DNA of 64,000 nt from Streptomyces scabichelini (GCF_011045015.1 NZ_JAAKZY010000022.1:1-64000); one strand, 5' to 3'; numbered from the stretch's first letter, positions 1-10,646 are shown. The notes: generated by a model not told the origin, from the sequence alone. Translations and numbers: made by a program.

Positions 1-227
1 GTCTGGTGCGGGGGCGGGGCGAGGCGGCGGGTGCCCGGTGAGGTCGAATGAGGCCACGGGCGGGGCCTGAGCGTGACGAGAGTGTCACCCGGCGTGAATT
101 GGATGGCCCCTGTCCCGCACCTGTACGTCTGCTGGATCAGCCCTAACCGGTGCCACGCGAGTCTGGAGTCACTCCCGCCGCAGAGGAAGCGAAGGGAGCA
201 ACTCACCTCGACCGCACTGGAGTTGCG

Positions 228-746
228 ATGACCCGCAAGACCCGCATACGCGCCGCTCTCGTCACCGCTACCGCCCTCCTCACCGCCGGCACCGTGGCCG
301 TCGGTGTCAGCGCGGCCGGCTCCGACGCCTCGCCGAAGAAGGAGAACAAGGCCGGTAAGGCGAGCAAGGCCGAGATCACCAGACTCTTCGACGGCTGGAA
401 CGACGCCCTGGCGACCGGCGATGCGGAGAAGGTGGCCGACCTCTACGCGGACGACGCCGTCCTCCTGCCGACCGTGTCCAACAAGGTCCGTACAGACCGC
501 GCCGAAATCGTCGACTACTTCGAGCACTTCCTGCAGAACAAGCCGGTCGGCAAGAAGGTCCAGACGGTCGTCAACGTCCTCGACTCGAACTCCGCCATCG
601 ACGCCGGCGTGTACGAGTTCACGCTCACCGACCACGAGACCGGCAAGAAGCGTGTCGTCGAGGCCCGCTACACCTACGAGTACGAGAAGCGGGACGGCGA
701 GTGGAAGATCGTCAACCACCACTCCTCTGCGATGCCCGAAGGCTGA
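228..746 (+). CDS. SgcJ/EcaC-type NTF2-fold protein with signal peptide
   Basis: 172 aa. The ATG at 228 is chosen because GGAG lies 5 nt upstream and a signal-peptide-like N-terminus follows (MTRK, then an Ala/Leu/Thr/Val-rich helix to about residue 28). The mature part begins with a Lys-rich linker, then an NTF2/SnoaL-type domain (FDGWNDALATGD, LYADDAVLLPT, DYFEHFL, YTYEYEKRDGEWKIVNHH). This pattern matches the SgcJ/EcaC family, whose name implies oxidoreductase activity but whose substrates are mostly unknown. It is probably exported. It converges with the histidine kinase gene, and the 3' ends overlap by 35 nt. Confidence 0.75.
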   Translation: MTRKTRIRAALVTATALLTAGTVAVGVSAAGSDASPKKENKAGKASKAEITRLFDGWNDALATGDAEKVADLYADDAVLLPTVSNKVRTDRAEIVDYFEHFLQNKPVGKKVQTVVNVLDSNSAIDAGVYEFTLTDHETGKKRVVEARYTYEYEKRDGEWKIVNHHSSAMPEG

Positions 747-2124
747 TCGCCACGCACAGCCCGCCCCCGGGAGCATCCTCCAGGGCAACGGTCCCGCCGT
801 CGTCCGTCACCAGCTGCCTGACGACGGCGAGGCCGAGGCCTGAGCCGGAGCGCCCGGTGAGGCCCTGACCGCGCCAGAAGCGGTCGAAGGCGCGGGACTT
901 CTCGGCATCCGACATACCGGGGCCCTGGTCCAGCACCTTCAGCACCACCTGGTCGCCCTTGGACTCCACCTGGACGGTGATCGTCGCGCCGTCCGGTGAG
1001 ACCTCCAGGGCGTTCGAGAGCACGTTGTCCAGGACCTGGTCCAGATGACCGGGACTGGCCAGCACCAGCAGCCGGCCGTCGGCACTCCCCCCGAGCGCGA
1101 TGCGCACTCCGCGCTCGTCGGCGGCCGGCCTCCACACCGACAGGCGCTCCTCCAGCACATCACCCAGCGGCAGCGGTTCCGCGGCCGTCACCTTGGCCTC
1201 GGCCCGCGCCAGCACCAGCAGGTCGTTGACCAGGCGGCTCATCCGGACCACCTCCGCCGTCGCCTGTTCCACGTCCTCCTTGACGAAGTCGTCGTCCACT
1301 CCGTCCGCGATGTTGTCCAGGGAGAGCCTCAACGCCGTGAGGGGGGTACGCAGTTGGTGCGACGCGTCCGCCACGAAGATGCGCTGCGCGGACATCAGCG
1401 TGTCGAGGCGTTCGGCGCCCTGGTTGAGTGTGCGCGCCAGGGTCTGTGTCTCCTGGGGGCCCGTCACGGGGGAACGGGCCGTCAGGTCTCCGTCGCTGAA
1501 CTTGCTCGCCATGTCGTTGAGCTGACGCAGGGGGCGGGTCAGGCGGCGGGCCACCCCGGCGCCGATCACGGCGGCGACGGCCAGGACGATCAGCGCGAGG
1601 ATCGCCCGGAAGCCCCAGATGGTCCACAGCCGGGAGGTGAGCGTCTCGGTCGAGTACACGATCCGTACGGCGCCGATGACCGGGCCCTCGTCGTTGGTCC
1701 CGTTGTTCCCGTTGTCCCCTTCTTCGGCCTGTGCGCGGGCGGGGACGGTGATCACCAGCTCGGGTCCCCAGATGAAGGGGGAGCCCCAGTCGGTGGTTTC
1801 TTCGCCTTTCTCTGTGGCCCTGGTCAGGGCGGCGTCCGGGTCCGGCGGGGACAGGCGGGTTTCCGCGCAGCCCTCGGTGGCGGTCACCTGGACCGTGATG
1901 GGCGTCTTGTCCTCCTCGTACGCCCTGGCCATCTCTTCCAGGGCCTGGCACGAGGCGGTGCTGCCGCTGCCCAGGAGGAGCGCCATGGTGGAGGCCTCGC
2001 GCTCGACGGACGACTCGGTGTCGCCTCGCAACTGGTCGGTGAGCGTGAAGGCCACCGGCACGGTGAACAGGGCGATGGCGACCGCGACGAGCAGAACGTA
2101 ACTGCGGATGAGCTGGCGGATCAT
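712..2124 (-). CDS. Sensor histidine kinase (HAMP, HisKA, HATPase)
   Basis: 470 aa. TM1 is at about residues 9-30, an extracytoplasmic sensor region follows to about 165, and TM2 is at about 168-192. Next come a HAMP linker (RRLTRPLRQL), a HisKA box with the phospho-accepting His256 in FVADASHQLRTPLTALR, and a HATPase domain with N box (LDNVLSNALEVS), G1 (DQGPGMS) and G2 (GSGLGLAVV). The start overlaps the stop of the upstream response regulator as ATGA, so the two are translationally coupled. The signal is unknown; the small sensor region carries two Cys (in TASCQ and EGCAET) that could form a disulphide. Confidence 0.92.
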   Translation of the reverse strand: MIRQLIRSYVLLVAVAIALFTVPVAFTLTDQLRGDTESSVEREASTMALLLGSGSTASCQALEEMARAYEEDKTPITVQVTATEGCAETRLSPPDPDAALTRATEKGEETTDWGSPFIWGPELVITVPARAQAEEGDNGNNGTNDEGPVIGAVRIVYSTETLTSRLWTIWGFRAILALIVLAVAAVIGAGVARRLTRPLRQLNDMASKFSDGDLTARSPVTGPQETQTLARTLNQGAERLDTLMSAQRIFVADASHQLRTPLTALRLSLDNIADGVDDDFVKEDVEQATAEVVRMSRLVNDLLVLARAEAKVTAAEPLPLGDVLEERLSVWRPAADERGVRIALGGSADGRLLVLASPGHLDQVLDNVLSNALEVSPDGATITVQVESKGDQVVLKVLDQGPGMSDAEKSRAFDRFWRGQGLTGRSGSGLGLAVVRQLVTDDGGTVALEDAPGGGLCVAISLRASQRSGG

Positions 2125-2852
2125 GAGGAGCTGCCGTCACCCTGGTCACGGGAGTCGGCCCCGCCCTCGTCCTCGCCCTCGTTCACGATGAGCCGGAACC
2201 CGACCCCCCGTACCGCCTCGATCGTGATCGCGCCCTCCAGCTTCCGCCGCAGCGCCGCCACATGGACGTCCAGCGTCTTGGTCGGCCCGAACCAGTTCGC
2301 GTCCCAGACCGCCTCCATGATCTGCTCGCGTGACATCAGCGCGCCCGGCTCCTGAGTGAGGAACGCGAGCAGGTCGTACTCCTTGGGCGCGAGGGCGACT
2401 TCCCCGTCGTCCAGTCGTACGCGGGCGGCCTTGCGGTCGATGGTCAGGCGCGGCCCGTACCGGTCGGGGCCGGCGTCCGTCGTCGCCTCGGCGGCGCGCG
2501 GCTGTGTCCGCCGCATCACCGCCCGCACGCGCGCGATGACCTCTCGTACGCCGAAGGGCTTGGAGACGTAGTCGTCGGCGCCGAGCTCCAGGCCGACCAC
2601 CCGGTCCGTCTCGTCGCTGCGCGCGCTGATCACGATGATCGGTACGTCACCGCGCTCCCGCAGGGCCTTGCAGACGTCGAGGCCGTCGGTGTCGGGCAGG
2701 CCGAGGTCGAGGAGGACGACGTCGTACGCGTCCTCGTAGGCCAGGGCCGCTCCACCTGTGGAGACCCATTCCACTTCGAAGCCGTATCGCGTCATCCCGC
2801 GCCGTAGCGACTGGGCGATCGGCTCGTCGTCTTCCACCAGGAGTACGCGCAC
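2121..2852 (-). CDS. OmpR/PhoB-family response regulator
   Basis: 243 aa. The receiver domain has the acidic pocket E7-D8-D9, the phospho-acceptor Asp49 (VVLLDLGLPDTDG) and the switch Lys in ADDYVSKPF. A winged-helix DNA-binding domain follows (LTIDRKAARV, LAPKEYDLLAFL, SREQIMEAVWD, TLDVHVAALRRKLE, VRGVGFRL). It forms a two-gene operon with the downstream kinase (4-nt ATGA overlap). The short acidic C-terminal tail is typical of actinobacterial members. Targets cannot be inferred from the sequence. Confidence 0.93.
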   Translation of the reverse strand: MRVLLVEDDEPIAQSLRRGMTRYGFEVEWVSTGGAALAYEDAYDVVLLDLGLPDTDGLDVCKALRERGDVPIIVISARSDETDRVVGLELGADDYVSKPFGVREVIARVRAVMRRTQPRAAEATTDAGPDRYGPRLTIDRKAARVRLDDGEVALAPKEYDLLAFLTQEPGALMSREQIMEAVWDANWFGPTKTLDVHVAALRRKLEGAITIEAVRGVGFRLIVNEGEDEGGADSRDQGDGSSS

Positions 2853-3088
2853 AAGCGGAACCTTAGTGCTTGAAATTTAAGGCTCCACGACAGGTGTGAC
2901 GCGCCGCACTTTTCCGAGTGGGCGGCGGTTCACGGGGCAGATGCCGTGCTGGAGCGGCCGGAGCGCCGGAGGATCACGTCGTGAGCGGGACATCTCACGA
3001 TGCGATAACACTCGGGTGGAATTCGGCCGCTCGTTAGACTGAGCCGACCGCAGTGTGCGGTACGAGACGAAATGAGCGAGGAGCGCAC

Positions 3089-4366
<1,278 letters not shown>

Positions 4367-4424
4367 CCTTCCTGACGTACGGAGTGACGTACGGAGGCCT
4401 CTCCCGCGGAGGCGCGGGCCACTG

Positions 4425-5498
4425 ATGGCCCGGACCGCCCGGACCGGAAAGCCGACGCTCGCGGTCGTGGGAGCGACCGGAGCCGTCGGCACGGTCATGC
4501 TCCAGATCCTGTCCCAGCGCGCGGACATCTGGGGCGAGATCCGCCTGATCGCCTCACCGCGCTCGGCCGGCCGAAAGCTGGCCCTGCGCGGCGAGGAGGT
4601 CGAGGTCGTGGCGCTGACGGAGGACGCCTTCGACGGCGTGGACGTCGCCATGTTCGACGTACCGGACGAGGTGGCCGAGCGGTGGGCGCCCATCGCCGCC
4701 GCCAAGGGCGCCGTCGTGGTCGACAACTCCGGCGCCTTCCGGATGGACCCGGACGTGCCGCTGGTCGTCCCGGAGGTCAATCCGCACGCCGCCCGCCTGA
4801 GGCCGCGCGGCATCGTCTCCAACCCCAACTGCACGACGCTCTCCATGATCGTGGCCCTGGGCGCGCTGCACGCCGAGTTCGGGCTGCGCGAGCTGGTGGT
4901 GTCCTCGTACCAGGCGGTGAGCGGTGCCGGACGCCGGGGCATCGACACCCTGCGGCAGCAGCTGTCGCTCGTCGCGGGTACGGAGCTGGGGACGACCCCC
5001 GGTGACGTACGTCGGGCCGTGGGGGACAACACCGGGCCGTTCCCGGAGCCGGTGGCGCTCAATGTGGTGCCGTGGGCCGGGACCGCGCGGGAGGACGGCT
5101 GGTCCTCGGAGGAGATGAAGGTACGGGACGAGTCCCGGAAGGTCCTCGGGCTGCCTGACCTGCGCGTCGCCGTCACCTGCGTACGCGTGCCCGTCGTCAC
5201 CACGCACTCGCTGACCGTCCACGCCTGCTTCGAGCGTGAGGTCACCGTCGACCAGGCCCGCGAGATTCTCGCCACAGCGCCCGGGGTGGTGCTCTTCGAC
5301 GACCCGGCGGCGGGCGAGTTCCCGACACCGGTCGACGTGGTCGGCACGGACCCCACCTGGGTGGGGCGCGTACGGCGGGCGCTCGACGACCCGACGGCCC
5401 TCGAACTCTTCGTGTGCGGGGACAACTTGAGGAAGGGCGCCGCCCTGAACACGGCGCAGGTCGCGGAGTTGGTGGCGGCGGAGCTGGGCGGGTCCTGA
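4425..5498 (+). CDS. asd: Aspartate-semialdehyde dehydrogenase
   Basis: 357 aa. It reduces aspartyl-phosphate to aspartate semialdehyde with NADPH, following aspartokinase. The N-terminal Rossmann motif is [13 protein letters not shown]. The catalytic Cys136 is in SNPNCTT, and [13 protein letters not shown] and RVPVVTTHS are the usual substrate-binding segments. A GGAGG lies about 12 nt before the ATG. The N-terminal ARTARTG extension is slightly longer than usual. It is probably co-transcribed with lysC. Confidence 0.96.
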   Translation: MARTARTGKPTLAVVGATGAVGTVMLQILSQRADIWGEIRLIASPRSAGRKLALRGEEVEVVALTEDAFDGVDVAMFDVPDEVAERWAPIAAAKGAVVVDNSGAFRMDPDVPLVVPEVNPHAARLRPRGIVSNPNCTTLSMIVALGALHAEFGLRELVVSSYQAVSGAGRRGIDTLRQQLSLVAGTELGTTPGDVRRAVGDNTGPFPEPVALNVVPWAGTAREDGWSSEEMKVRDESRKVLGLPDLRVAVTCVRVPVVTTHSLTVHACFEREVTVDQAREILATAPGVVLFDDPAAGEFPTPVDVVGTDPTWVGRVRRALDDPTALELFVCGDNLRKGAALNTAQVAELVAAELGGS

Positions 5499-5653
5499 AC
5501 GGCGCTTCGCGGTGGGGCATCGGTCCGGCAGACGGCCGACCGCCGGAAAACGTGCGGTCTTGGGTTGAAACGTTTGTAGAATCTGTGTGAGTTTGGTGGT
5601 TCAGCCGCTGGTCCGGACCACTGAATCGGAGCCTTCGGCGTTCGAAGATTTTT

Positions 5654-5689
5654 CTCCCCGTTCTCCGCAACCGAGCGGAGGGCGGGGAG
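5654..5689 (+). terminator. Long hairpin downstream of asd
   Basis: Nested arms CTCCCCG (5654-5660) with CGGGGAG (5683-5689) and CTCCGC (5663-5668) with GCGGAG (5675-5680), the tt/gg between them forming wobble pairs, give an approximately 15-bp stem with a 6-nt loop. A T run precedes it and CGTCTTTG follows. It probably terminates lysC-asd transcription. A second dyad (GGTTCAG 5598 / CTGAATC 5621 enclosing the palindrome TGGTCCGGACCA) lies upstream, so the whole 5499-5760 interval is strongly structured. A -10-like TAGAAT is at 5577-5582, with no convincing -35. Confidence 0.55.
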
Positions 5690-5760
5690 CGTCTTTGCGG
5701 TCGCCCTTGAGGGCGGCCGGACGCCACGTCACATGGGGCATAAAGGAAGAGCTGGTACGC

Positions 5761-5967
5761 ATGAAGGCATTCGACACATTGTCGGGCGCGGAGTCGGACG
5801 CGCCGTCTGACACAAATGTGATGCCTGTCGCGTACAACCCTGACGGGGGGAAACGTGTCCAACTGGCGTGGCAGAGGTACTCGATTTCACTGCAGCCGCG
5901 CGGGCCACAGCCCTGCGCCCGCCCCGCCGACCCCGCTTGTCCGGTGCGTCCGGCGGCATGCCGGTGA
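5761..5967 (+). CDS. Possible short leader ORF before sigma factor
   Basis: 68 codons starting MKAFDTLSGAES, with GGAAG 10 nt upstream. It overlaps the start of the sigma gene in another frame. The first ~35 codons look plausibly coding (balanced residues, VMPVAYNPDGGKRVQ), but the part overlapping the sigma gene is Pro/Arg/Cys-rich and looks like a shadow frame. It could be a translated leader, or the original N-terminus of the sigma gene linked by a shift at GGGGGGAAA (5845-5853). It is listed because nothing else explains 5761-5867. Confidence 0.2.
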   Translation: MKAFDTLSGAESDAPSDTNVMPVAYNPDGGKRVQLAWQRYSISLQPRGPQPCARPADPACPVRPAACR

Positions 5968-6533
5968 TCGCCCCTATGCCCGCAGCTCGGCCCACCCGCA
6001 TCCCGGACCAGCGCGAGGGCGCTGACGACACCATGGCCGCGGGCACCACCGTCGACCATCTCACCGAGACCTACCGCGCCCACTACCGCTCGCTCCTGGG
6101 CCTCGCGGCGCTCCTCCTCGACGACACCGCCTCCTGCGAGGACGTCGTGCAGGAGGCCTTCATCCGGGTGCACTCGGCGCGCAAGCGCGTACGCGACCCG
6201 GAGAAGACCCTCGCGTATCTGCGCCAGACCGTCGTCAATCTGTCGCGCTCCGCGCTGCGCCGCCGCATCCTCGGCCTGAAGCTGCTGAGCAAGCCGATGC
6301 CCGACATGGCGAGCGCGGAGGAGGGCGCGTACGACCAACTGGAGCGCGACGCCCTGATCAAGGCCATGAAGGGCCTCCAGCGCCGCCAGCGCGAGGTCCT
6401 GGTTCTGCGCTACTTCGCGGACATGACCGAGGCGCAGGTCGCCGAGACGCTGGGCATATCGCTCGGCTCGGTGAAGGCGTACGGCTCGCGCGGCATCGCG
6501 GCCCTGCGCGTCGCCATGGAGGCGTCGGCATGA
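5868..6533 (+). CDS. SigE-family ECF RNA polymerase sigma factor
   Basis: 221 aa from GTG 5868 (VAEVLDFTAA); no good Shine-Dalgarno is visible and ATG 5958 is an alternative. Region 2 runs from about residue 65 (YRAHYRSLLGLAALLLDDTASCEDVVQEAFIRVH), and region 4 is DALIKAMKGLQRRQREVLVLRYFADMTEAQVAETLGISLGSVKAYGSRGIAALR. This is the ECF41-independent SigE/sigma-70 family layout. The stop overlaps the next gene as ATGA, so the downstream membrane protein is translationally coupled and is probably its anti-sigma or signalling partner. Confidence 0.88.
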   Translation: MAEVLDFTAAARATALRPPRRPRLSGASGGMPVIAPMPAARPTRIPDQREGADDTMAAGTTVDHLTETYRAHYRSLLGLAALLLDDTASCEDVVQEAFIRVHSARKRVRDPEKTLAYLRQTVVNLSRSALRRRILGLKLLSKPMPDMASAEEGAYDQLERDALIKAMKGLQRRQREVLVLRYFADMTEAQVAETLGISLGSVKAYGSRGIAALRVAMEASA

Positions 6534-7750
6534 GCGACCACGAGCGCGATGACAAGAAGCGCGATGACAAGAAGTACGAGCATGGGTACGAGCACGATCA
6601 TGAGCGCCACGCTGGGAACGGAACTGTGAACCACGGCCCCTCGGAGAATCCGGGCCCGCGAGAGTCGGGCGGGCCGGGTGCGCCGGGTGCGCCGGGCACT
6701 TCCGGTGTCCCGGGTCCCGGAGGCGCTGTCCCCGGCCTGGGAGGAGCGGAGGGCCTCGCGTCCGACGAGCTGGCGTTGCGCAGGATGCTGCATCAGGCTG
6801 TGCAGGAGATCGAACCCACCGACGGCACGCTGGAGCATCTGCGGCGCGCGGTGCCGGCCCGTCGGGCGCGCAAGCGCCAGGCCGTCGTCGGCGCGGCGGC
6901 CGCCACGCTCTTCGTCTGTATGGCCGTACCGGCCCTCGTGCACGTCTCGAACTCCGCCGGCTCCGACGCGGACCCCTCCAACGCCGCGCACCAGACCTCG
7001 AAGACCCAGGGCGGGGCGAGTCAGGGCGCGGGCCAGGACAGCACGGACAGCGGTCCCGGCAGCTCCCCGGGCAAGTCCAAGGAGAAGGACAAGAACGACA
7101 AGAAGGAGACACCGGGCAAGGACAAGGGGGAGAGCAGCGGCGCCACCGGCGGCGTGGAGCCCTCGGCCTCCGCCGCGAACTCGCCCACCTGTACGTCCGC
7201 GCAGCTCGGCAACGTCACCTCGAACGTCGGCGCCCCGGACGCCGGCGGCGCCGTCTACGGCAGCTTCCGTATCGCCAACGTCTCCACCGCCGGCTGCACG
7301 GTCACCGGTGCGGGCTCCGTGTCCGCTCTCCCGCAGGGCGCGGCGGACGCGTCCAAGATCCAGGTGGTCCAGCACGCCGCGGGCGACGAGGCGACCGGGC
7401 TGCCCGATCCGTCGACGGAGGCCGGCTCGCTGGTACTTCAGCCGGGCGCGGCATACGAGGTGCAGTTCGCCTGGGTTCCCTCGGAGACCTGTCCGACCAT
7501 CCCCGACGACCCCGACCCGACGCCCGACCCGACGCCCACGGACAGCACCACCGGCGGGGACAGCGGCGGTACGACCTCGGAGGGCGGCGACGGCGGCACG
7601 ACCACGCAGCTCGCCACGGAGGGCGGCGTCCAGGACGGCAGCGTCGTGGTGTCGAACACGGCGGAGGGCGGCGCACCGACGGCTTCGGCGACCGTGCCCA
7701 ACGCCTGCGCGGGGACGGTGTACCGGACCGGAGTGCTCGCCGGGTCGTGA
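6530..7750 (+). CDS. Membrane-anchored partner of the sigma factor (putative anti-sigma factor)
   Basis: 406 aa. Residues 1-80 are hydrophilic, His/Asp then Gly/Pro-rich. A short amphipathic segment follows (ELALRRMLHQAVQEIEPTDGTLEHLRRAVPARRARKR), then one TM helix at about 121-140 (AVVGAAAATLFVCMAVPALVHV). A low-complexity Ser/Gly/Lys linker leads to an extracytoplasmic domain with four Cys (SPTCTS, TAGCTV, SETCPT, NACAGT), likely two disulphides. The layout resembles zinc-free anti-sigma factors: cytoplasmic helix, TM, external sensor. Evidence for the role is the 4-nt overlap with the sigma gene; there is no ZAS motif (HxxxCxxC). Confidence 0.6.
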   Translation: MSDHERDDKKRDDKKYEHGYEHDHERHAGNGTVNHGPSENPGPRESGGPGAPGAPGTSGVPGPGGAVPGLGGAEGLASDELALRRMLHQAVQEIEPTDGTLEHLRRAVPARRARKRQAVVGAAAATLFVCMAVPALVHVSNSAGSDADPSNAAHQTSKTQGGASQGAGQDSTDSGPGSSPGKSKEKDKNDKKETPGKDKGESSGATGGVEPSASAANSPTCTSAQLGNVTSNVGAPDAGGAVYGSFRIANVSTAGCTVTGAGSVSALPQGAADASKIQVVQHAAGDEATGLPDPSTEAGSLVLQPGAAYEVQFAWVPSETCPTIPDDPDPTPDPTPTDSTTGGDSGGTTSEGGDGGTTTQLATEGGVQDGSVVVSNTAEGGAPTASATVPNACAGTVYRTGVLAGS

Positions 7751-7784
7751 CCCGCGGTACGACGGTCTGCTGTGAGGCCGGGTG

Positions 7785-7925
7785 TTCAGGCCATGCCCCG
7801 GCACGTGGGACTTCAGGCCATGCCCCGGCAGGCCGTGGGGCGGCGGAGTTCAGGCCGTGGCCCGTCGGGTGCTCCAACCGTGGGCCTCGGGCTTCAGTCC
7901 GCGGGCCGTCAGGTGCTCAGGCCAT
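7785..7925. repeat. Degenerate intergenic repeat (TTCAGGCCATG units)
   Basis: Six imperfect units begin with TTCAGGCCATGCCCCGGCA-like sequence, two of them nearly identical; later units decay to TTCAGGCCGTGGCCC, CTCCAACCGTGGGCC, CTTCAGTCCGCGGGCC and CTCAGGCCATGGGC. The last unit runs into the 3' end of the SURF1 gene. They lie between convergent genes, so they may act in termination. No open frame with coding character is present. Confidence 0.55.
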
Positions 7926-8729
7926 GGGCGAGGACGATGTCCTCGCCTCCTCCGCGGGCTCGCTCGTCCGTTCTTCGGCGAGGCCCAGCTCCGCGTCCTG
8001 CGCGAACTCCACCTCCCGGCGCAGCAGCCGGAACCACATGAAGACCACGAAGCCCGCGAAGACGAACCACTCGCCGGTGTAGCCGAGGTTCTGGAACGCC
8101 TTCAGGTCCAGGCCCGTGTCCTGCGGCGCCTTCGCGGGCACCGCCGTCATCCCCGCGCCGGCCTCGGCGAGCGTGACCCACGCGTCGTACACCTCGTACG
8201 GCACGAGGTTCACCAGCGATGCCGCGCTGATCGCGGCCGTCTGGCCGGCGGGGAGCCCACCGGCGGCGCTCACACCGTCCGAGCCGGGGCTCTCCGAGGC
8301 CTGGAGCGCACCGGTGACGGTGACCTCGCCGGCCGGAGCGGCCGGGGCCTTCGCGGCGTCGGCGTCACCGGGCAGCCAGCCCCGGACCACGGGCAGGGCC
8401 TTGGCGTCGTCGGTACGCAGCATCGTCAGCACGTAGTAGCCGCGCTCACCGTCCAGCTCCCGGTCAGGCACGAGCAGCTGCTTCCCGTACCGGCCCGTCG
8501 CCGTGGCCTGCTCGCCCGATGTCTCCTTGTCCACGGGCAGCAGCTCGGCGAGGGGCCGGGCCGCGTCCTGCTGGTCCGAGGACACCTTCTCGTCGGCCGT
8601 GCGGTGGTCCTGGACACGGTCCTCGAACCGCCCCAACTGCCATGAGCCCATGAAGATGCAGAAGGGGATGGCCAGCAGTACGAAGACGTTGATCCCCCAC
8701 CAGCGGGGCGTCAGCAGGAACCGGTACAC
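7917..8729 (-). CDS. SURF1-family cytochrome c oxidase assembly protein
   Basis: 270 aa. It has the typical SURF1 layout: an N-terminal TM helix (WWGINVFVLLAIPFCIFMGSWQLGRFEDR), a periplasmic domain with GRYGKQLLVPDRELDGERGYYVLTML and VVRGWLPG, and a C-terminal TM helix (EWFVFAGFVVFMWFRLLRRE). SURF1 proteins deliver heme a to, or stabilise, subunit I of aa3-type oxidase. The C-terminus is an acidic cytoplasmic tail. The gene appears monocistronic and converges with the sigma partner gene. Confidence 0.9.
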   Translation of the reverse strand: MYRFLLTPRWWGINVFVLLAIPFCIFMGSWQLGRFEDRVQDHRTADEKVSSDQQDAARPLAELLPVDKETSGEQATATGRYGKQLLVPDRELDGERGYYVLTMLRTDDAKALPVVRGWLPGDADAAKAPAAPAGEVTVTGALQASESPGSDGVSAAGGLPAGQTAAISAASLVNLVPYEVYDAWVTLAEAGAGMTAVPAKAPQDTGLDLKAFQNLGYTGEWFVFAGFVVFMWFRLLRREVEFAQDAELGLAEERTSEPAEEARTSSSPMA

Positions 8730-8792
8730 AACCTCAACGGTACGGGGCCCTGCCGGGCGCTCGGCCGAGGGGGTGCGGCCTTCCCCCGCGAG

Positions 8793-10646
8793 TCACTTCC
8801 CAAGGTGCCTCTCCGCGAAGTCCAGCTCCAGGCGGACCTGCTTGATTCGTTCGTCCACGACCAGGGAGCCGTGGCCCGCGTCGTAGCGGTACACCTCGTG
8901 GACGGCGTCGCGGGCGGTGAGGCGGGCCACGTAGTTCTCCACCTGGCGGATGGGGCAGCGGGGGTCGTTGACGCCAGCCGAGATGTAGACCGGGGCCTGG
9001 ACCGCGTCGACGTACGTCAGCGGGGACGAGGCCTCGAAGCGCTCCGGGACCTCCTCCGGTGTGCCGCCGAGGAGCGTGCGGTCCATCGCCTTCAGGGCCT
9101 CCATCTCGTCGTGGTACGCCGTGACGTAGTCCGCGACCGGCACCGCCGCGATGCCGAGGGCCCACAGGTCCGGCTGCGTGCCGAGGCCGAGGAGTGTGAG
9201 GTAGCCGCCCCAGGAGCCGCCGGTGAGGATCAGCCGGCCGGGGTCGGCGAAACCGGAGGTCACCGCCCACTCCCGGACGGCCGCGATGTCCTCCAGCTCG
9301 ATCAGGCCGACCCGGTGCTTGAGCGCGTCCGTCCACTCCCGCCCGTATCCGGTCGAGCCGCGGTAGTTGATCCGGATCACCATGTACCCGTGGTCCACCC
9401 ACGCCGCCGGGCCCGCCGCGAAGGAGTCGCTGTCGTGCCAGGTCGGGCCGCCGTGGATGTCGAAGACGGTGGGCAGGGGGCCGGTCACTCCCGCGGGCCG
9501 CTGGACGAGGGCGTGGATGAGGCCGCCGGGGCCCGTCACCCACACGTCCTCCACGGGCACCGATCCCGGTGACTTCATCCCGGGTGAGTCGAGGACGACC
9601 GCGCCGGACGTCGAGCGGACCACCGGGGGCTCGGCCGCCGACGACCACAGGTACTCCACGCTGCCGTCCGGGCGGGCCGTCGCCCCCGACACCATGCCCT
9701 TCGGCGTCGGGATCCGCTCCAGCCGGCGGGACGCCAGCTCGAACCGCCACAGCTCGCTGCGCGCCTCGTAGCTGTGCACGATCAGCAGTGCGGAACCGTC
9801 CGGATACCACTCGGCGCTGAGGTCGCCCTCCAGCTGCTCGGTCAGCGCCAGATCCGTCTCCTCGCGGGACGCGACGTCCCACACCATCGGCTCCCAGCGC
9901 CCGCGCCGCTGGTGCCCGACGAGCAGCCGGGTGTCCCCGTCGACCGGGGCGAAGCCCAGCACCTCAAGGCCCAGCTCGACCGTGCCGCCCTTGGTGTCGT
10001 CCAGCTCCGCGACCGTCGAGCCGTCCACCCGCAGCACCCGCAGCGCCGAGTGCATCGCGTCGCCGTGCTCGGTGTGCTCGATCGCGATCAGCGAGCCGTC
10101 GTACGAGAGGTCGCCGACGCCCGCCGACTCCCGGTGCCGGTAGATCTCCACGGGGTCTTCACCGGTCCGCGCGACATGGATCGTCGAGCCGTCCTCGTCG
10201 GTCGAGCGGCCGACGACCGCCGTACGTCCGTCGTGGGCGAGCGCGAGCCCGGCCGGGTACGACGGGTGGAGGCCGGGAGCCGCCGCCTCGTCGGGGCCGG
10301 ACGGGGCGCCCTCCCCTCTCACGAACGGCTGACGCCGCCAGATCCCGAACTCGTCCCCGTCCTTGTCGTCGAACCACCAGATCCACTCGCCGTCGGGCGA
10401 CAGCACTCCGTCCGTCGTGCCGTTGGGCCGGTCCGTGACCTGACGCTGGGCGCCCGTCGCGCGATCCCACGCGTACAACTCGTACGTCCCCGTCGCGTTG
10501 GACACGAACAGGGACCGGTGCGGTGCGTCCTCCGCCCAGTCCGGCAGGGACACGCGCGGCGCCCGGAAGCGCTTCTCCCAGTCCGGCATGGCCTCGTCGT
10601 GCGGCATGGTCCCGTCGTCCGGGTTGGCCCCGTTGCTCTCAGTCAT
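8793..10646 (-). CDS. S9-family serine peptidase (prolyl oligopeptidase / acylaminoacyl type)
   Basis: 617 aa from ATG 10646 (MTESNGANPDDG); an upstream in-frame extension lacks coding character. Residues to about 380 form a beta-propeller with repeated SPDGEW/YPDGSA-type blades. The C-terminal alpha/beta hydrolase has HGGPTW, the nucleophile Ser478 in TGGSWGGYLT, Asp at about 561 in GVNDPRCP and His592 in YDAGHGS. The family cleaves short peptides or acyl-amino acids in the cytoplasm. No signal peptide is seen. Confidence 0.9.
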   Translation of the reverse strand: MTESNGANPDDGTMPHDEAMPDWEKRFRAPRVSLPDWAEDAPHRSLFVSNATGTYELYAWDRATGAQRQVTDRPNGTTDGVLSPDGEWIWWFDDKDGDEFGIWRRQPFVRGEGAPSGPDEAAAPGLHPSYPAGLALAHDGRTAVVGRSTDEDGSTIHVARTGEDPVEIYRHRESAGVGDLSYDGSLIAIEHTEHGDAMHSALRVLRVDGSTVAELDDTKGGTVELGLEVLGFAPVDGDTRLLVGHQRRGRWEPMVWDVASREETDLALTEQLEGDLSAEWYPDGSALLIVHSYEARSELWRFELASRRLERIPTPKGMVSGATARPDGSVEYLWSSAAEPPVVRSTSGAVVLDSPGMKSPGSVPVEDVWVTGPGGLIHALVQRPAGVTGPLPTVFDIHGGPTWHDSDSFAAGPAAWVDHGYMVIRINYRGSTGYGREWTDALKHRVGLIELEDIAAVREWAVTSGFADPGRLILTGGSWGGYLTLLGLGTQPDLWALGIAAVPVADYVTAYHDEMEALKAMDRTLLGGTPEEVPERFEASSPLTYVDAVQAPVYISAGVNDPRCPIRQVENYVARLTARDAVHEVYRYDAGHGSLVVDERIKQVRLELDFAERHLGK

